A DNA stretch of 64,000 nucleotides from Lineus longissimus (Eukaryota > Nemertea > Pilidiophora > Heteronemertea > Lineidae): positions 8,930,001 to 8,994,000 of the forward strand of contig NC_088321.1 in assembly GCF_910592395.1 (NCBI RefSeq). Direction: 5' to 3'. Within the stretch, counting starts at the first letter, position 1; every line of letters begins with the position of its first letter. Shown piece after piece: positions 1 through 15,689 of this stretch. Below the pieces are notes generated by a model. It was not told the origin of the DNA and ran no database searches. It worked only from the letters and a program-made list of their open reading frames with translations. The position numbers and the translations under genes are program-made.

Positions 1-3000
1 TGAACAATTAGACAAACTGAGACCGCAATTTCGATATTCTGCAATGATAAGTTGTCATTCGATAGCGATATTACACTACTGGCGATGAAAGTCGGTCGGC
101 GATGGCGCTCGTCACGACCAATCACGCTCACTTTGGTTATGCAGAGTCGAGATGACCTATGGTCAAACTGAGACTGCAATTTTGAGATTCTGCGATGATA
201 AGTTGTCATTCGATAGCGATATTACACTACTGGCGATGAAAGTCGGTCGGCGATGGCGCTTGTCGCGTTCAATCATGCTCATTTTGGTTATACAGAGTTG
301 AGATGACCGATTGGACAAACTGAGACCGCAATTTCGAGATTCTGCGATGATAAGTTGTCATTCGATAGCGATATTAAACTACTGGCGATGAAAGTCGGTC
401 GGCGATGGCGCTTGTCGCGTTCAATCATGCTCATTTTGGTTATACAGAGTTGAGATGACCGATTGGACAAATTGAGACAACAATTTCGATATTCTGCAAT
501 GATAAGTTGTCATTAGATAGTGATATTACACTACTGGCGATGAAAGTCGGTCTGCGATGGCGCTCGTCGCGACCAATCACGCTCATTTTGGTTATGCAGA
601 GTCGAGATGCTCAATTGGACAAACTGAGACCGCAATTTTGAGATTCTGCGATGATCAGTTGTCATTAGACTAGCAATATTACGCTACTGGCGATGAAAGT
701 TGGTCGGTGTTGGCGCTCGTCGCGACTGATCACGCTCACTTTGGTTATACAGAGTTGAGATGAACGATTGGACAAACTGAGACCGCAATTTTGATATTCT
801 GCAATGATAAGTTGTCATTAGATAGTGATATTACACTACTGGTGATGAAAGTCGGTCGGCGATGGCGTTCGTCGCAACCAATCACGCTCATTTTGGTTAT
901 GCAGAGTTGAGATGCTCAATTGGACAAACTGAGACCGCAATTTTGAGATTCTGCGATAATTAGTTGACATAAGACTAGCGATATTACATTACTGGCGATG
1001 AAAGTCGGTCAGCGATGGCGCTCATCGCGTCCAATCACGCTCACTTTAGTTATACAGACTCGAGATGACCGATTGGACAAATTGAGACCACAATTTCGAT
1101 ATTCTGCGATGATAAGTTGTCATTCGATAGCGATATTACACTGATGGCGATGAAAGTCAATCGGCGATGGTGCTCGTCGCGAACAATCACGCTCACTTTG
1201 GTCATGCAGAGTCGAGATGACCTATGGTCAAACTGAGACTGCAATTTTGAGATTCTGCGATGATAAGTTGTCATTCGATAGCGATATTACACTACTGGCG
1301 ATGAAAGTTGGTCGGCAATGGCGCTCGTCGCGACCAATCACGCACATTTTGGTTATACAGAGTTGAGATGAACGATTGGACAAACTGAGACCGCAATTTT
1401 GAGATTCTGCGATGATTAGTTGACATTAGACTAGCGATATTACACTACTGGCGATGAAAGTCGGTCAGCGATGGCGCTCATCGCGTCCAATCACGCTCAC
1501 TTTAGTTATACAGAGTCGAGATGACCGATTGGACAAATTGAGACCACAATTTTGATATTCTGCGATGATAAATTGTCATTCGATAGCGATATTGCACTGA
1601 TGGCGATGAAAGTCAATCGGCGATGCTGCTCGTCGCGACCAATCACGCTCACTTTGGTTATGCAGAGTCGAGATGCTCAATTGGACAAACTGAGACCGCA
1701 ATTTTGAGATTCTGCGATGATCAGTTGTCATTAGACTAGTAATATTACGCAACTGGCGATGAAAGTTGGTCGGTGTTGGCGCTCGTCGCGACCGATCACG
1801 CTCACTTTGGTTATACAGAGTTGAGATGAACGATTGGACAAACTGACACCGCAATTTCGATATTCTGCGATGATAAGTTGTCATTCGATAGCGATATTAC
1901 ACTACTGGCGTTGAAAGTCGGTCGGCGATGGCGCTCGTCACGACCAATCACGCTCACATGGGTTATGCAGAGTCGAGATGACCTATGGTCAAACTGAGAC
2001 TGCAATTTTGAGATTCTGCGATGATAAGTTGTCATTCGATAGCGATATTACACTACTGGCGATGAAAGTTGGTCGGCGATGGCACTCGTCGCGACCAATC
2101 ACGCACATTTTGGTTATGCAGAGTCGAGATGATCAATTGGACAAACTGAGACTGCAATTTTGAGATTCTGCGATGATCAGTTGTCATTAGACTAGCAATA
2201 TTATGCTACTGGCGATGAAAGTCGGTCGGCGATGGCGCTCGTCGCGACCGATCACGCTCACTTTTGTTATACAGAGTTGACATGACCGATTGGACAAACT
2301 GAGACCGCAATTTCGAGATTCTGCGATGATAAGTTGTCATTCGATAGCGATATTACACTACTGGCGATGAAAGTCGGTCGGCGATGGCGCTTGTCGCGTT
2401 CAATCATGCTCATTTTGGTTATACAGAGTTGAGATGACCGATTGGACAAACTGAGACCGCAATTTCGAGATTCTGCGATGATAAGTTGTCATTCGATAGC
2501 GATATTAAACTACTGGCGATGAAAGTCGGTCGGCGATGGCGCTTGTCGCGTTCAATCATGCTCATTTTGGTTATACAGAGTTGAGATGACTGATTGGACA
2601 AATTGAGACAACAATTTCGATATTCTGCAATGATAAGTTGTCATTCGATAGCAATATTACACTGCTGGCGATGAAAGTCGGTCGGCGATGGCGCTCGTCG
2701 CGTTCAATCACGTTCATTTTGGTTATACAGAGTTGAGATGACTGATTGGACAAATTGAGACAACAATTTCGATATTCTGCAATGATAAGTTGTCATTCGA
2801 TAGCAATCTTACACTGCTGGCGATGAAAGTCGGTCGGCGATGGCGCTCGTCGCGTTCAATCACGTTCATTTTGGTTATACAGAGTCGAGATGACCGATTG
2901 AACAAATTGAGACAACAATTTCGATATTCTGCGATGATAAGTTGTCATTCGATAGTGATATTACACTGATGGCGATGAAAGTCAATCGGCGATGGTGCTC

Positions 3001-6000
3001 GTCGCGACCAATCACGCTCACTTTGGTTATGCAGAGTCGCTATGACCTATGGTCAAACTGAGACTGCAATTTTGAGAAATTGCGATGATAAGTTGTCATT
3101 CGATATTACGCTACTGGCGATGAAAGTCGGTCGGCGATGGCACTCGTCACGTCCAATCACGCTCATTTTGGTTATACAGAGTCGAGATTACCGATTGGAC
3201 AAATTGATTCCACAATTTCGATATTCTGCGATGATAAGTTGTCATTCGATAGCGATATTTCACTACTGGCGATGAAAGTCGGTCGGCGATGGCGCTCGTC
3301 GCGACCAATCACGCTCATTTTGGTTATGCAGAGTCGAGATGCTCAATTGGACCAACTGAGACCGCAATTTTGAGATTCTGCGATGATAAGTTGTCATTCG
3401 ATAGTGATATTACACTAATGGCAATGAAAGTCGGTCGGCGATGGCGCTCGTCGCGACTAACCACGCTCACTTTGGTTATGCAGATTCGAGATGACCTATG
3501 GTCAAACTGAGACTGCAATTCTGAGAAATTGCGATGATAAGTTGTCATTCGATAGCGATATTACACTACTGGCGATGAAAGTTGGTCGGCTATGGCGGTC
3601 GCCGCGACCAATCATGCACATTTTGGTTATGCAGAGTCGAGATGATCAATTGGACAAACTGAGACTGCAATTTTGAGATTCTGCGATGATCAGTTGTCAT
3701 TAGACTAGCAGTATTACGCTACTGGCGATGAAAGTTGGTCGGTGTTGGCGCTCGTCGCGACCGATCACGCTCACTTTGGTTATACAGAGTTGAGATGAAC
3801 GATTGGACAAACTGAGACCGCAATTTCGATATTCTGCAATGATAAGTTGTCATTCGATAGTGATATTACACTGATGGCGATGAAAGTCAATCGGCGATGG
3901 TGCTCGTCGCGACCAATCACGCTCACTTTGGTTATGCAGAGTCGCTATGACCTATGGTCGAACTGAGACTGCAATTTTGAGATTCTGCGATGATAAGTTG
4001 TCATTCGATAACGATATTACACTACTGGCGCTGAAAGTCGGTCGGCGATGACGCTCGTAGCGACCGATCACACTCATTTTGGTTATACAGAGTCGAGATG
4101 ACCGATTTGACAAATTGAGACCACAATTTCGATATTCTGCGATGATTAGTTGTCATTCGATAGCGATATTTCACTACTGGCGATTAAAGTCGGTCGGCGA
4201 TGGCGCTCGTCACGACCAATCACGCTCATTTTGGTTATACAGAGTCGAGATGACCGATTTGACAATCTGATACCGCAATTTCGAGATTCTGCGATGATCA
4301 GTTGTCATTAGACTATCAATATTACACTACAGGCGATGAAAGTCGGTCGATGATGGCTCTCGTCACGTCCAATCACGCTCATTTTGGTTATACTGAGTAG
4401 AGATTACCGATTGGACAAATTGATTCCACAATTTCGATATTCTGCGATGATAAGTTGTCATTCGATAGCGATATTTCACTACTGGCGATGAAAGTCGGTC
4501 GGCGATGGCGCTCGTCGCGACCGATCAGGCTCATTTTGGTTATGCAGAGTCGAGATGCTCAATTGGACAAACTGAGACCGCAATTTTGAGACTCTGCGAT
4601 GATCAGTTGAAATTAGACCAGCAATATTACGCTACTGGCGATGAAAGTCGGTCGGAGATGGCGCTCGTCGCGTCCAATCACGCTCACTTTTTTTATACAG
4701 AGTCGAGATGACCGATTTGACAATCTGAGACAGCAATTTCGAGATTCTGCGATGATAAGTTGTCATTCGAGAGCGATATTACACTACTGGCGATGAAAGT
4801 CGGTCGGCAATGGCGCTCGTCGCGACCAACCACGCTCATTTTGGTTATGCAGAGTCAAGATGCTCAATTGGACCAACTGAGACCGCAATTTAGAGATTCT
4901 GCGATGATTAATTGAAATTAGACTAGCAATATTACGCTACTGGCGTAAAAGTCAGTCGGCGATGGCGCTCGTCGCATCCAATCACGCTCATTTTTGTTAT
5001 ACAGAGTCGAGATGACCGATTTGACAATCTGAGACCGCAATTTCGAGATTCTGCGATGATTACTTGTCATTAGACTAGCAATATTACACTACAGGCGATG
5101 AAAGTCGATCGGCGATGGCGCTCGTCGTGTCCAATCACGCTCATTTTGGTTATACAGAGTCGAGATGACCGATTGGACAAATTGATTCCACAATTTCGAT
5201 ATTCTGCAATGATAAGTTGTCATTTGATAGCGATATTACGTTACTGGTGATGAAAGTCGGTCGGCGATGGCGCTCGTCGCGACCGATCACGCTTACTTTG
5301 GTTATCCAGAGTCGAGACGACCGATAGTCAAACTGAGACCGCAATTTTGAGATTCTGCGATGATAAGTTGTCATTAGATAGCGATATTTCACTACTGGCG
5401 ATAAAAATCGGTCGGCGATGGCGCTCGTCGCGTCAAATCACGCTCATTTTTGTTATACAGAATCGAGATGACCGATTGGACAAATTGAGACCACAATTTC
5501 GAGATTCTGCGATGATATGTTGTCATTCGATAACGATATTACACTACTGGCGCTGAAAGTCGGTCGGCGATGACGCTCGTCGCGTCCAATCACGCTCATT
5601 TTGGTTATACAGAGTCGAGATGACCGATTGGACAAATTGAGACCGCAATTTTGAGATTTTACGATGATAAGTTGTCATTCGATAACGATATTACACTACT
5701 GGCGCTGAAAGTCGGTCGACGATGTTGCTCGTAGCGACCGATCACACTCATTTTGGTTATACAGAGTCGAGATGACCGATTTGACAAATTGAGACCACAA
5801 TTTCGATATTCTGCGATGATTAGTTGTCATTCGGTAGCGATATTTCACTACTGGCGATGAAAGTCGGTCGGCGATGGCGCTCGTCACGACCAATCACGCT
5901 CATTTTGGTTATACAGAGTCGAGATGACCGATTTGACAATCTGATACCGCAATTTCGAGATTCTGCGATGATCAGTTGTCATTTGATAGCGATATTACGT

Positions 6001-9000
6001 TACTGGCGATGAAAGTCGGTCGACGATGGCGCTCGTAGCGACCGATCACGCTCATTTTGGTTATACAGAGTTGAGATGACCGATTGGACAAATTGAGACC
6101 GCAATTTTGAGATTCTGCGATGATAAGTTGTCATTCGATAGTGATATTTCAGTACTGGCGCTGAAAGTCGGTCGGCGATGACGCTCGTAGCGACCGATCA
6201 CGCTCATTTTGGTTATACAGAGTCGAAATGACCGATTTGACGAATTGCGACCACAATTTCGATATTCTGTGATGATAATTTGTCATTCGATAGCGATATT
6301 TCACTACTGGCGATGAAAGTCGGTCGGCGATGACGCTCGTAGCGACCGATCACGCTCATTTTGGTTATACAGAGTCGAAATGACCGATTTGACGAATTGC
6401 GACCGCAATTTCGAGATTCTGCGATGATTAATTGAAATTAGACTAGCAATATTACGCTACTGGTGATGAAAGTCAGTCGGCGATGGCGCTCGTTGCATCC
6501 AATCACGCTCATTTTTGTTATACAGAGTCGAGATGACCGATTTGACAATCTGAGACCACAATTTCGAGATTCTGCGATGATTACTTGTCATTAGACTAGC
6601 AATATTACACTACAGGCGATGAAAGTCGATCAGCGATGGCGCTCGTCGTGTCCAATCACGCTCATTTTGGTTATACAGAGTCGAGATGACCGATTGGACA
6701 AATTGATTCCACAATTTCGATATTCTGCAATGATAAGTTGTCATTTGATAGCGATATTACGTTACTGGCGATGAAAGTCGGTCGACGATGGCGCTCGTCG
6801 CGACCGATCACGCTCACTTTGGTTATGCAGAGTCGAGATGACGGATAGTCAAACTGAGACCGCAATTTTGAGATTCTGCGATGATAAGTTGTCATTCGAT
6901 AGCGATATTTCAGTACTGGCGATGAAAGTCGGTCGGCGATGGCGCTCGTCGCGTCCAATCTCTCTCATTTTTGTTATACAGAGTCGAGATGACCGATTGG
7001 ACAAATTGAGACCACAATTTCGAGATTCTGCGATGATATGTTGTCATTCGTTAGCGATATTACACTACTGGCGATGAAAGTCAGACGGTGATGGCGCTCG
7101 TCGCGACCAATCATGCTCACTTTGGTTATGCAAAGTCGAGATGGCCTATGGTCAAACTGAGACCGCAATTTTGAGATTCTGCGATGATAAGTTGTCATTC
7201 GATAGCGATATTACACTACTGGCGCTGAAAGTCGGTCGGCGATGACGCTCGTAGGGACCGATCACGCTCATTTTGGTTATACAGAGTCGAAATGACCAAT
7301 TTGACAAATTGCGACCACAATTTTGATATTCTGTGATGATAATTTGTCATTCGATAGCGATATTTCACTACTGGCGATGAAAGTCGGTCGGCGATGGCGC
7401 TCGTCACGACCAATCACGCTCATTTTGGTTATACAGAGTCGAGATGACCGATTTGACAATCTGATACCGCAATTTCGAGATTCTGCGATGATCAGTTGTG
7501 ATTAGACTAGCAATATTACACTACAGGCGATGAAAGTCGGTCGATGATGGCGCTCGTCACGTCCAATCACGCTCATTTTGGTTATACAGAGTCGAGATTA
7601 CCGATTGGACAAATTGATTCCACAATTTCGATATTCTGCGATGATTAGTTGTCATTCGATAGTGATATTTCACTACTGGCGATGAAAGTCGGTCGGCGAT
7701 GGCGCTCGTCGCGACCAATCAGGCTCATTTTGGTTATGCAGAGTCGAGATGCTCAATTGGACAAACTGAGACCGCAATTTTGAGACTCTGCGATGATCAG
7801 TTGAAATTAGACCAGCAATATTACGCTACTGGCGATGAAAGTCGGTCGGCGATGGCGCTCGTCGCGTCCAATCACGCTCACTTTTTTTATACAGAGTCGA
7901 GATGACCGATTTGACAATCTGAGACAGCAATTTCGAGATTCTGCGATGATATGTTGTCATTCGATAGCGATATAACGCTACTGGCGATGAAAGTCAGACG
8001 GTGATGGCGTTCGTCGCGACCAATCACGCTCACTTTGGTTATGCAAAGTCGAGATGGCCAATGGTCAAACTGAGACCACAATTTTGAGATTCTGCGATGA
8101 TAAGTTGTCATTCGATAGCGATATTACACTACAGGCGATGAAAGTCGATTGGTGATGGCGCTCGTCGTGTCCAATTACGCTCATTTTGGTTATACAGAGT
8201 CGAGATTACCGATTTGACAATCTGAGACCACAATTTCGAGATTCTGCGATGATTACTTGCCATTAGACTAGCAATATTACACTACTGGTGATGAAAGTCG
8301 ATCGGCGATGGCGCTCGTCGTGTCCAATCAAGCTCACTTTTTTTATACAGAGTCGAGATGACCGATTTGACAATCTGAGACCACAATTTCGAGATTCTGC
8401 GATGATTACTTGTCATTAGACTAACAATATTACACTACAGGTGATGAAAGTCGATCGGCGATGGCGCTCGTCGTGTCCAATCACGCTCATTTTGGTTATA
8501 CAGAGTCGAGATGACCGATTTGACAAATTGATTCCACAATTTCGATATTCTGCGATGATAAGTTGTCATTCGATAGCAATATTACACTACTGGCGATGAA
8601 AGTCGGTCGGCGATGGCGCTCGTCACGACCAATCACGCTCATTTTTCTTATGCAGAGTCGAGATGCTCAATTGGACAAACTGAGACCGCAATTTTGAGAT
8701 TCTACGATGATCAGTTGAAATTAGAGTTGCAATATTACGCTACTGGCGATGAAAGTCGGTCGGCGATGGCGCTCGTCGCGTCCAATCACGCTCACTTTTT
8801 TTATACAGAGTCGAGATGACCGATTTGACAATCTGAGACAGCAATTTCGAGATTCTGCGATGATAAGTTGTCATTCGATAGCGATATTACACTACTGGCG
8901 ATGAAGTCGGTCGGCGATGGCGCTCGTTGTGTCCAATCACGCTCAATTTGGTTATTCAGAGTCGAGATGACTGATTGGACAAATTGAGAGAACAATTTCG

Positions 9001-9100
9001 AAATTCTGCGATGATAAGTTTTCATTCGATAGCGATATTACACTACTGGCGATGAAAGTCAGTCAGCGATGGCGCTCGTCGCGACCGATCACGCTCATTT
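1..9100. repeat. Heterogeneous left section of the satellite
   Basis: Monomers here vary most in the first third of the unit (gatgacctatggtc, gatgctcaattggac, gatgaccgatttgac, gatgaacgattggac). Frequent single-base changes include tttcgatattctgcaat. Only short or loose higher-order similarity is seen: equivalent variants recur at 5 units (1050 and 1811), 10 units (5696 and 7216), 21 units (4505 and 7699) and 6 units (7699 and 8613). A run of four near-identical units begins at about 2267. This mixed state suggests an older or less recently homogenised part of the array. Confidence 0.7.
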
Positions 9101-10194
9101 TGGTTATGCAAAGTCGAGATGGCCGATGGTCAAACTGAGACCGCAATTTTGAGATTCTGCGATGATAAGTTGTCATTCAATAGCGATATTACACTAATGG
9201 CAATGAAAGTCGGTCGGCAATGGCGCTCGTCGCGACCAATCACGCTCATTTTGGTTATACAGAGTCGAGATGACCGATTTGACAAATTGATTCCACAATT
9301 TCGATATTCTGCGATGATCAGTTGTCATTCGATAGCGATATTTCACTACTGGCGATGAAAGTCGGTCGGCGATGGCGCTCGTCGCAACCAACCACGCTCA
9401 CTTTGGTATTGCCGAGTCGAGATGAGCGATGGTCAAACTGAGACCGCAATTTTGAGATTCTGCGATGATTACTTGTCATTAGACTAGCAATATTACACTA
9501 CAGGTGATGAAAGTCGATCGGCGATGGCGCTCGTCGTGTCCAATCACGCTCACTTTTTTTATACAGAGTCGAGATGACCGATTTGACAATCTGAGACCAC
9601 AATTTCGAGATTCTGCGATGATTACTTGTCATTAGACTAGCAATATTACACTACAGGTGATGAAAGTCGTTCGGCGATGGCGCTCGTCGTGTCCAATCAC
9701 GCTCATTTTTGTTATGCAGAGTCGAGATGCTCAATTGGACAAACTGAGACCGCAATTTTGAGATTCTACGATGATCAGTTGAAATTAGAGTAGCAATATT
9801 ACGCTACTGGCGATGAAAGTCGGTCGGCGATGGCGCTCGTCGCGTCCAATCACGCTCACTTTTTTTATACAGAGTCGAGATGACCGATTTGACAATCTGA
9901 GACCACAATTTCGAGATTCTGTGATGATTACTTGTCATTAGACTAGCAATATTACACTACAGGTGATGAAAGTCGATCGGCGATGGCGCTCGTCGTGTCC
10001 AATCACGCTCATTTTGGTTATGCAGAGTCGAGATGCTCAATTGGACAAACTGAGACCGCAATTTTGAGATTCTACGATGATCAGTTGAAATTAGAGTAGC
10101 AATAATACGCTACTGGCGATGAAAGTCGGTCGGCGATGGCGCTCGTCGCGACCAATCACGCTCATTTTGGTTATGCAGAGTCGAGATGCTCAAT

Positions 10195-13100
10195 TGGACC
10201 AACTGAGACCGCAATTTAGAGATTGTGCGATGATTAATTGAAATTAGACTAGCAATATTACGCTACTGGCGATGAAAGTCGGTCGGCGATGGCGCTCGTC
10301 GCATCCAATCATGCTCATTTTTGTTATACAGAGTCGAGATGACCGATTTGACAATCTGAGACCGCAATTTCGAGATTCTGCGATGATTACTTGTCATTAG
10401 ACTAGCAATATTACACTACAGGCGATGAAAGTCAATCGGCGATGTTGTCGTCGTGTCCATTCACGCTCATTTTGGTTATTCAGAGTCGAGATGACTGATT
10501 GGACAAATTGAGAGAACAATTTCGAAATATTGCGATGATAAGTTTTCATTCGATAGCGATATTACACTACTGGCGATGAAAGTCAGTCAGCGATGGCGCT
10601 CGTCGCGACCGATCACGCTCATTTTGGTTATGCAAAGTCGAGATGGCCGATGGTCAAACTGAGACCGCAATTTTGAGATTCTGCGAAGATAAGATGTCAT
10701 TCTATAGCGATATTACACTAATGGCAATGAAAGTCGGTCAGTGATGGCGCTCGTCGCGACCAATCACGCTCATTTTGGTTATACAGAGTCGAGATGACCG
10801 ATTTGACAAATTGATTCCACAATTTCGATATTCTGCGATGATAAGTTGTCATTCGATAGCGATATTTCACTACTGGCGATGAAAGTCGGTCGGCGATGGC
10901 GCTCGTCGCGACCAACCACGCTCACTTTGGTTATGCCGAGTCGAGATGAGCGATGGTCAAACTGAGACCGCAATTTTGTGATTCTGCGATGATAAGTTGT
11001 CATTCGATAGCAATATTTCACTACTTGCGATGAAAGTCGGTCGGCGATGGCGCTCGTCGCGACCAATTATGCTCATTTTGGTTATGCAGAGTCGAGATGA
11101 CCGATTTGACAATCTGAGACCGCAATTTCGAGATTCTGCGATGATTACTTGTCATTAGACTAGCAATATTACACTACAGGCGATGAAAGTCAATCGGCGA
11201 TGTTGTCGTCGTGTCCAATCACGCTCATTTTGGTTATTCAGAGTCGAGATGACTGATTGGACAAATTGAGAGAACAATTTCGAAATATTGCGATGATAAG
11301 TTTTCATTCGATAGCGATATTACACTACTGGCGATGAAAGTCAGTCAGCGATGGCGCTCGTCGCGACCGATCACGCTCATTTTGGTTATGCAAAGTCGAG
11401 ATGGCCGATGGTCAAACTGAGACCGCAATTTTGAGATTCTGCGAAGATAAGATGTCATTCTATAGCGATATTACACTAATGGCAATGAAAGTCGGTCGGT
11501 GATGGCGCTCGTCGCGACCAATCACGCTCATTTTGGTTATACAGAGTCGAGATGACCGATTTGACAAATTGATTCCACAATTTCGATATTCTGCGATGAT
11601 AAGTTGTCATTCGATAGCGATATTTCACTACTGGCGATGAAAGTCGGTCGGCGATGGCGCTCGTCGCGACCAACCACGCTCACTTTGGTTATGCCGAGTC
11701 GAGATGAGCGATGGTCAAACCGAGACCGCAATTTTGAGATTCTGCGATGATTACTTGTCATTAGACTAGCAATATTACACTACAGGTGATGAAAGTCGAT
11801 CGGCGATGGCGCTCGTCGTGTCCAATCACGCTCACTTTTTTTATACAGAGTCGAGATGACCGATTTGACAATCTGAGACCACAATTTCGAGATTCTGCGA
11901 TGATTACTTGTCATTAGACTAGCAATATTACACTACAGGTGATGAAAGTCGTTCGGCGATGGCGCTCGTCGTGTCCAATCACGCTCATTTTGGTTATGCA
12001 GAGTCGAGATGCTCAATTGGACAAACTGAGACCGCAATTTTGAGATTCTACGATGATCAGTTGAAATTAGAGTAGCAATATTACGCTACTGGCGATGAAA
12101 GTCGGTCGGCGATGGCGCTCGTCGCGTCCAATCACGCTCACTTTTTTTATACAGAGTCGAGATGACCGATTTGACAATCTGAGACCACAATTTCGAGATT
12201 CTGCGATGATTACTTGTCATTAGACTAGCAATATTACACTACAGGTGATGAAAGTCGATCGGCGATGGCGCTCGTCGTGTCCAATCACGCTCATTTTGGT
12301 TATGCAGAGTCGAGATGCTCAATTGGACAAACTGAGACCGCAATTTAGAGATTCTGCGATGATTAATTGAAATTAGACTAGCAATATTACGCTACTGGCG
12401 ATGAAAGTCGGTCGGCGATGGCGCTCGACGCATCCAATCATGCTCATTTTTGTTATACAGAGTCGAGATGACCGATTTGACAATCTGAGACCGCAATTTC
12501 GAGATTCTGCGATGATTACTTGTCATTAGACTAGCAATATTACACTACAGGCGATGAAAGTCAATCGGCGATGTTGTCGTCGTGTCCAATCACGCTCATT
12601 TTGGTTATTCAGAGTCGAGATGACTGATTGGACAAATTGAGAGAACAATTTCGAAATATTGCGATGATAAGTTTTCATTCGATAGCGATATTACACTACT
12701 GGCGATGAAAGTCAGTCAGCGATGGCGCTCGTCGAGACCGATAACGCTCATTTTGGTTATGCAAAGTCGAGATGGCCGATGGTCAAACTGAGACCGCAAT
12801 TTTGAGATTCTGCGAAGATAAGATGTCATTCTATAGCGATATTACACTAATGGCAATGAAAGTCGGTCAGTGATGGCGCTCGTCGCGACCAATCACGCTC
12901 ATTTTGGTTATACAGAGTCGAGATGACCGATTTGACAAATTGATTCCACAATTTCGATATTCTGCGATGATAAGTTGTCATTCGATAGCGATATTTCACT
13001 ACTGGCGATGAAAGTCGGTCGGCGATGGCGCTCGTCGCGACCAACCACGCTCACTTTGGTTATGCCGAGTCGAGATGAGCGATGGTCAAACTGAGACCGC

Positions 13101-13300
13101 AATTTTGAGATTCTGCGATGATAAGTTGTCATTCGATAGCAATATTTCACTACTTGCGATGAAAGTCGGTCGGCGATGGCGCTCGTCGCGACCAATTATG
13201 CTCATTTTGGTTATGCAGAGTCGAGATGACCGATTTGACAATCTGAGACCGCAATTTCGAGATTCTGCTATGATTACTTGTCATTAGACTAGCAATATTA
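10195..13300. repeat. Higher-order repeat pair, offset 2,129 bp (14 monomers)
   Basis: The stretch from about 10,195 to 11,170 recurs at about 12,324 to 13,300 with the same order of monomer variants. It includes the rare gcgaagataagatgtcattc unit and the tcaatcggcgatgttgtcg unit just outside. A shorter part also recurs 758 bp on (10,718 and 11,476), so the segment is itself built of overlapping duplications. Confidence 0.75.
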
Positions 13301-15462
13301 CACTACAGGTGATGAAAGTCGATCGGCGATGGCGCTCGTCGTGTCCAATCACGCTCATTTTGGTTATGCAGAGTCGAGATGACCGATTTGACAAATTGAT
13401 TCCACAATTTCGATATTCTGCGATGATAAGTTGTCATTCGATAGCGATATTTCACTACTGGCGATGAAAGTCGGTCGGCGATGGCGCTCGTCGCGACCAA
13501 CAACGCTCACTTTGGTTATGCCGAGTCGAGATGAGCGATGGTCAAACTGAGACCGCAATTTTGAGATTCTGCGATGATAAGTTGTCATTCGATAGCAATA
13601 TTTCACTACTTGCGATGAAAGTCGGTCGGCGATGGCGCTCGTCGCGACCAATTATGCTCATTTTGGTTATGCAGAGTAGATGCTCAATTGGACCAACTGA
13701 GACCGCAATTTAGAGATTCTGCGATGATTAATTGAAATTAGACTAGCAATATTACGCTACTGGCGATGAAAGTCAGTCGGCGATGGCGCTCGTCGCATCC
13801 AATCACGCTCATTTTTGTTATACAGAGTGGAGATGACCGATTTGACAATCTGAGACAGCAATTTCGACATTCTGCGATGATAAGTTGTCATTCGATAGCG
13901 ATATTACACTACTGGCGATGAAAGTCGGTCGGCGATGGCGCTCGTCGCGACCAATTACGCTCATTTTGGTTATGCAGAGTAGATGCTCAATTGGACCAAC
14001 TGAGACCGCAATTTAGAGATTCTGCGATGATTAATTGAAATTAGACTAGCAATATTACGCTACTGGCGATGAAAGTCAGTCGGCGATGGCGCTCGTCGCA
14101 TCCAATCACGCTCATTTTTGTTATACAGAGTCGAGGTGACCGATTTGACAATCTGAGACCGCAATTTCGAGATTCTGCGAGGATTACTTGTCATTAGACT
14201 AGCAATATTACACTACAGGCGATGAAAGTCGATCGGCGATGGCGCTCGTCGTGTCCAATCACGCTCATTTTGGTTATACAGAGTCGAGATGACCGATTGG
14301 ACAAATTGAGACAACAGTTTCGATATTCTGCGATGATAAGTTTTCATTCGATAGCTATATTACACTACTGGCGATGAAAGTCAGTCGGCGATGGCGCTCG
14401 TCGCAACCAATCACGCTCATTTTGGTTATGCAAAGTCGAGATGGCCGATGGTCAAACTGTGACCGCAATTTTGAGATTCTGCGATGATAAGTTGTCATTC
14501 GATAGCGATATTTCACTACTGGCGATGAAAGTCGGTCGGCGATGGCGCTCGTCGCGACCAACCACGCTCACTTTGGTTATGCCGAGTCGAGATGAGCGAT
14601 GGTCAAACTGAGACCGCAATTTTGAGATTCTGCGATGATAAGTTGTCATTCGATAGCAATATTTCACTACTTGCGATGAAAGTCGGTCGGCGATGGCGCT
14701 CGTCGCGACCAATTATGCTCATTTTGGTTATGCAGAGTCGAGATGACCGATTTGACAATCTGAGACCGCAATTTCGAGATTCTGCTATAATTACTTGTCA
14801 TTAGACTAGCAATATTACACTACAGGTGATGAAAGTCGATCGGCGATGGCGCTCGTCGTGTCCAATCACGCTCATTTTGGTTATGCAGAGTCGAGATGAC
14901 CGATTTGACAAATTGATTCCACAATTTCGATATTCTGCGATGATAAGTTGTCATTCGATAGCGATATTTCACTACTGGCGATGAAAGTCGGTCGGCGATG
15001 GCGCTCGTCGCGACCAACAACGCTCACTTTGGTTATGCCGAGTCGAGATGAGCGATGGTCAAACTGAGACCGCAATTTTGAGATTCTGCGATGATAAGTT
15101 GTCATTCGATAGCAATATTTCACTACTTGCGATGAAAGTCGGTCGGCGATGGCGCTCGTCGCGACCAATTATGCTCATTTTGGTTATGCAGAGTAGATGC
15201 TCAATTGGACCAACTGAGACCGCAATTTAGAGATTCTGCGATGATTAATTGAAATTAGACTAGCAATATTACGCTACTGGCGATGAAAGTCAGTCGGCGA
15301 TGGCGCTCGTCGCATCCAATCACGCTCATTTTTGTTATACAGAGTGGAGATGACCGATTTGACAATCTGAGACAGCAATTTCGAGATTCTGCGATGATAA
15401 GTTGTCATTCGATAGCGATATTACACTACTGGCGATGAAAGTCGGTCGGCGATGGCGCTCGT
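12965..15462. repeat. Higher-order repeat pair, offset 1,517 bp (10 monomers)
   Basis: About 980 bp at 12,965-13,945 recurs at 14,482-15,462. Both copies share a unit shortened near the start (gcagagtagatgctc in place of gcagagtcgagatgctc), which serves as a marker of common descent. The net length of 1,517 rather than 1,520 reflects small indels of this type. Confidence 0.75.
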
Positions 15463-15689
15463 CGTGTCCAATCACGCTCATTTTGGTTATACAGAGTCGA
15501 GATGACCGATTGGACAAATTGAGACAACAGTTTCGATATTCTGCGATGATAAGTTTTCATTCGATAGCTATATTACACTACTGGCGATGAAAGTCAGTCG
15601 GCGATGGCGCTCGTCGCAACCAATCACGCTCATTTTGGTTATGCAAAGTCGAGATGGCCGATGGTCAAACTGTGACCGCAATTTTGAGA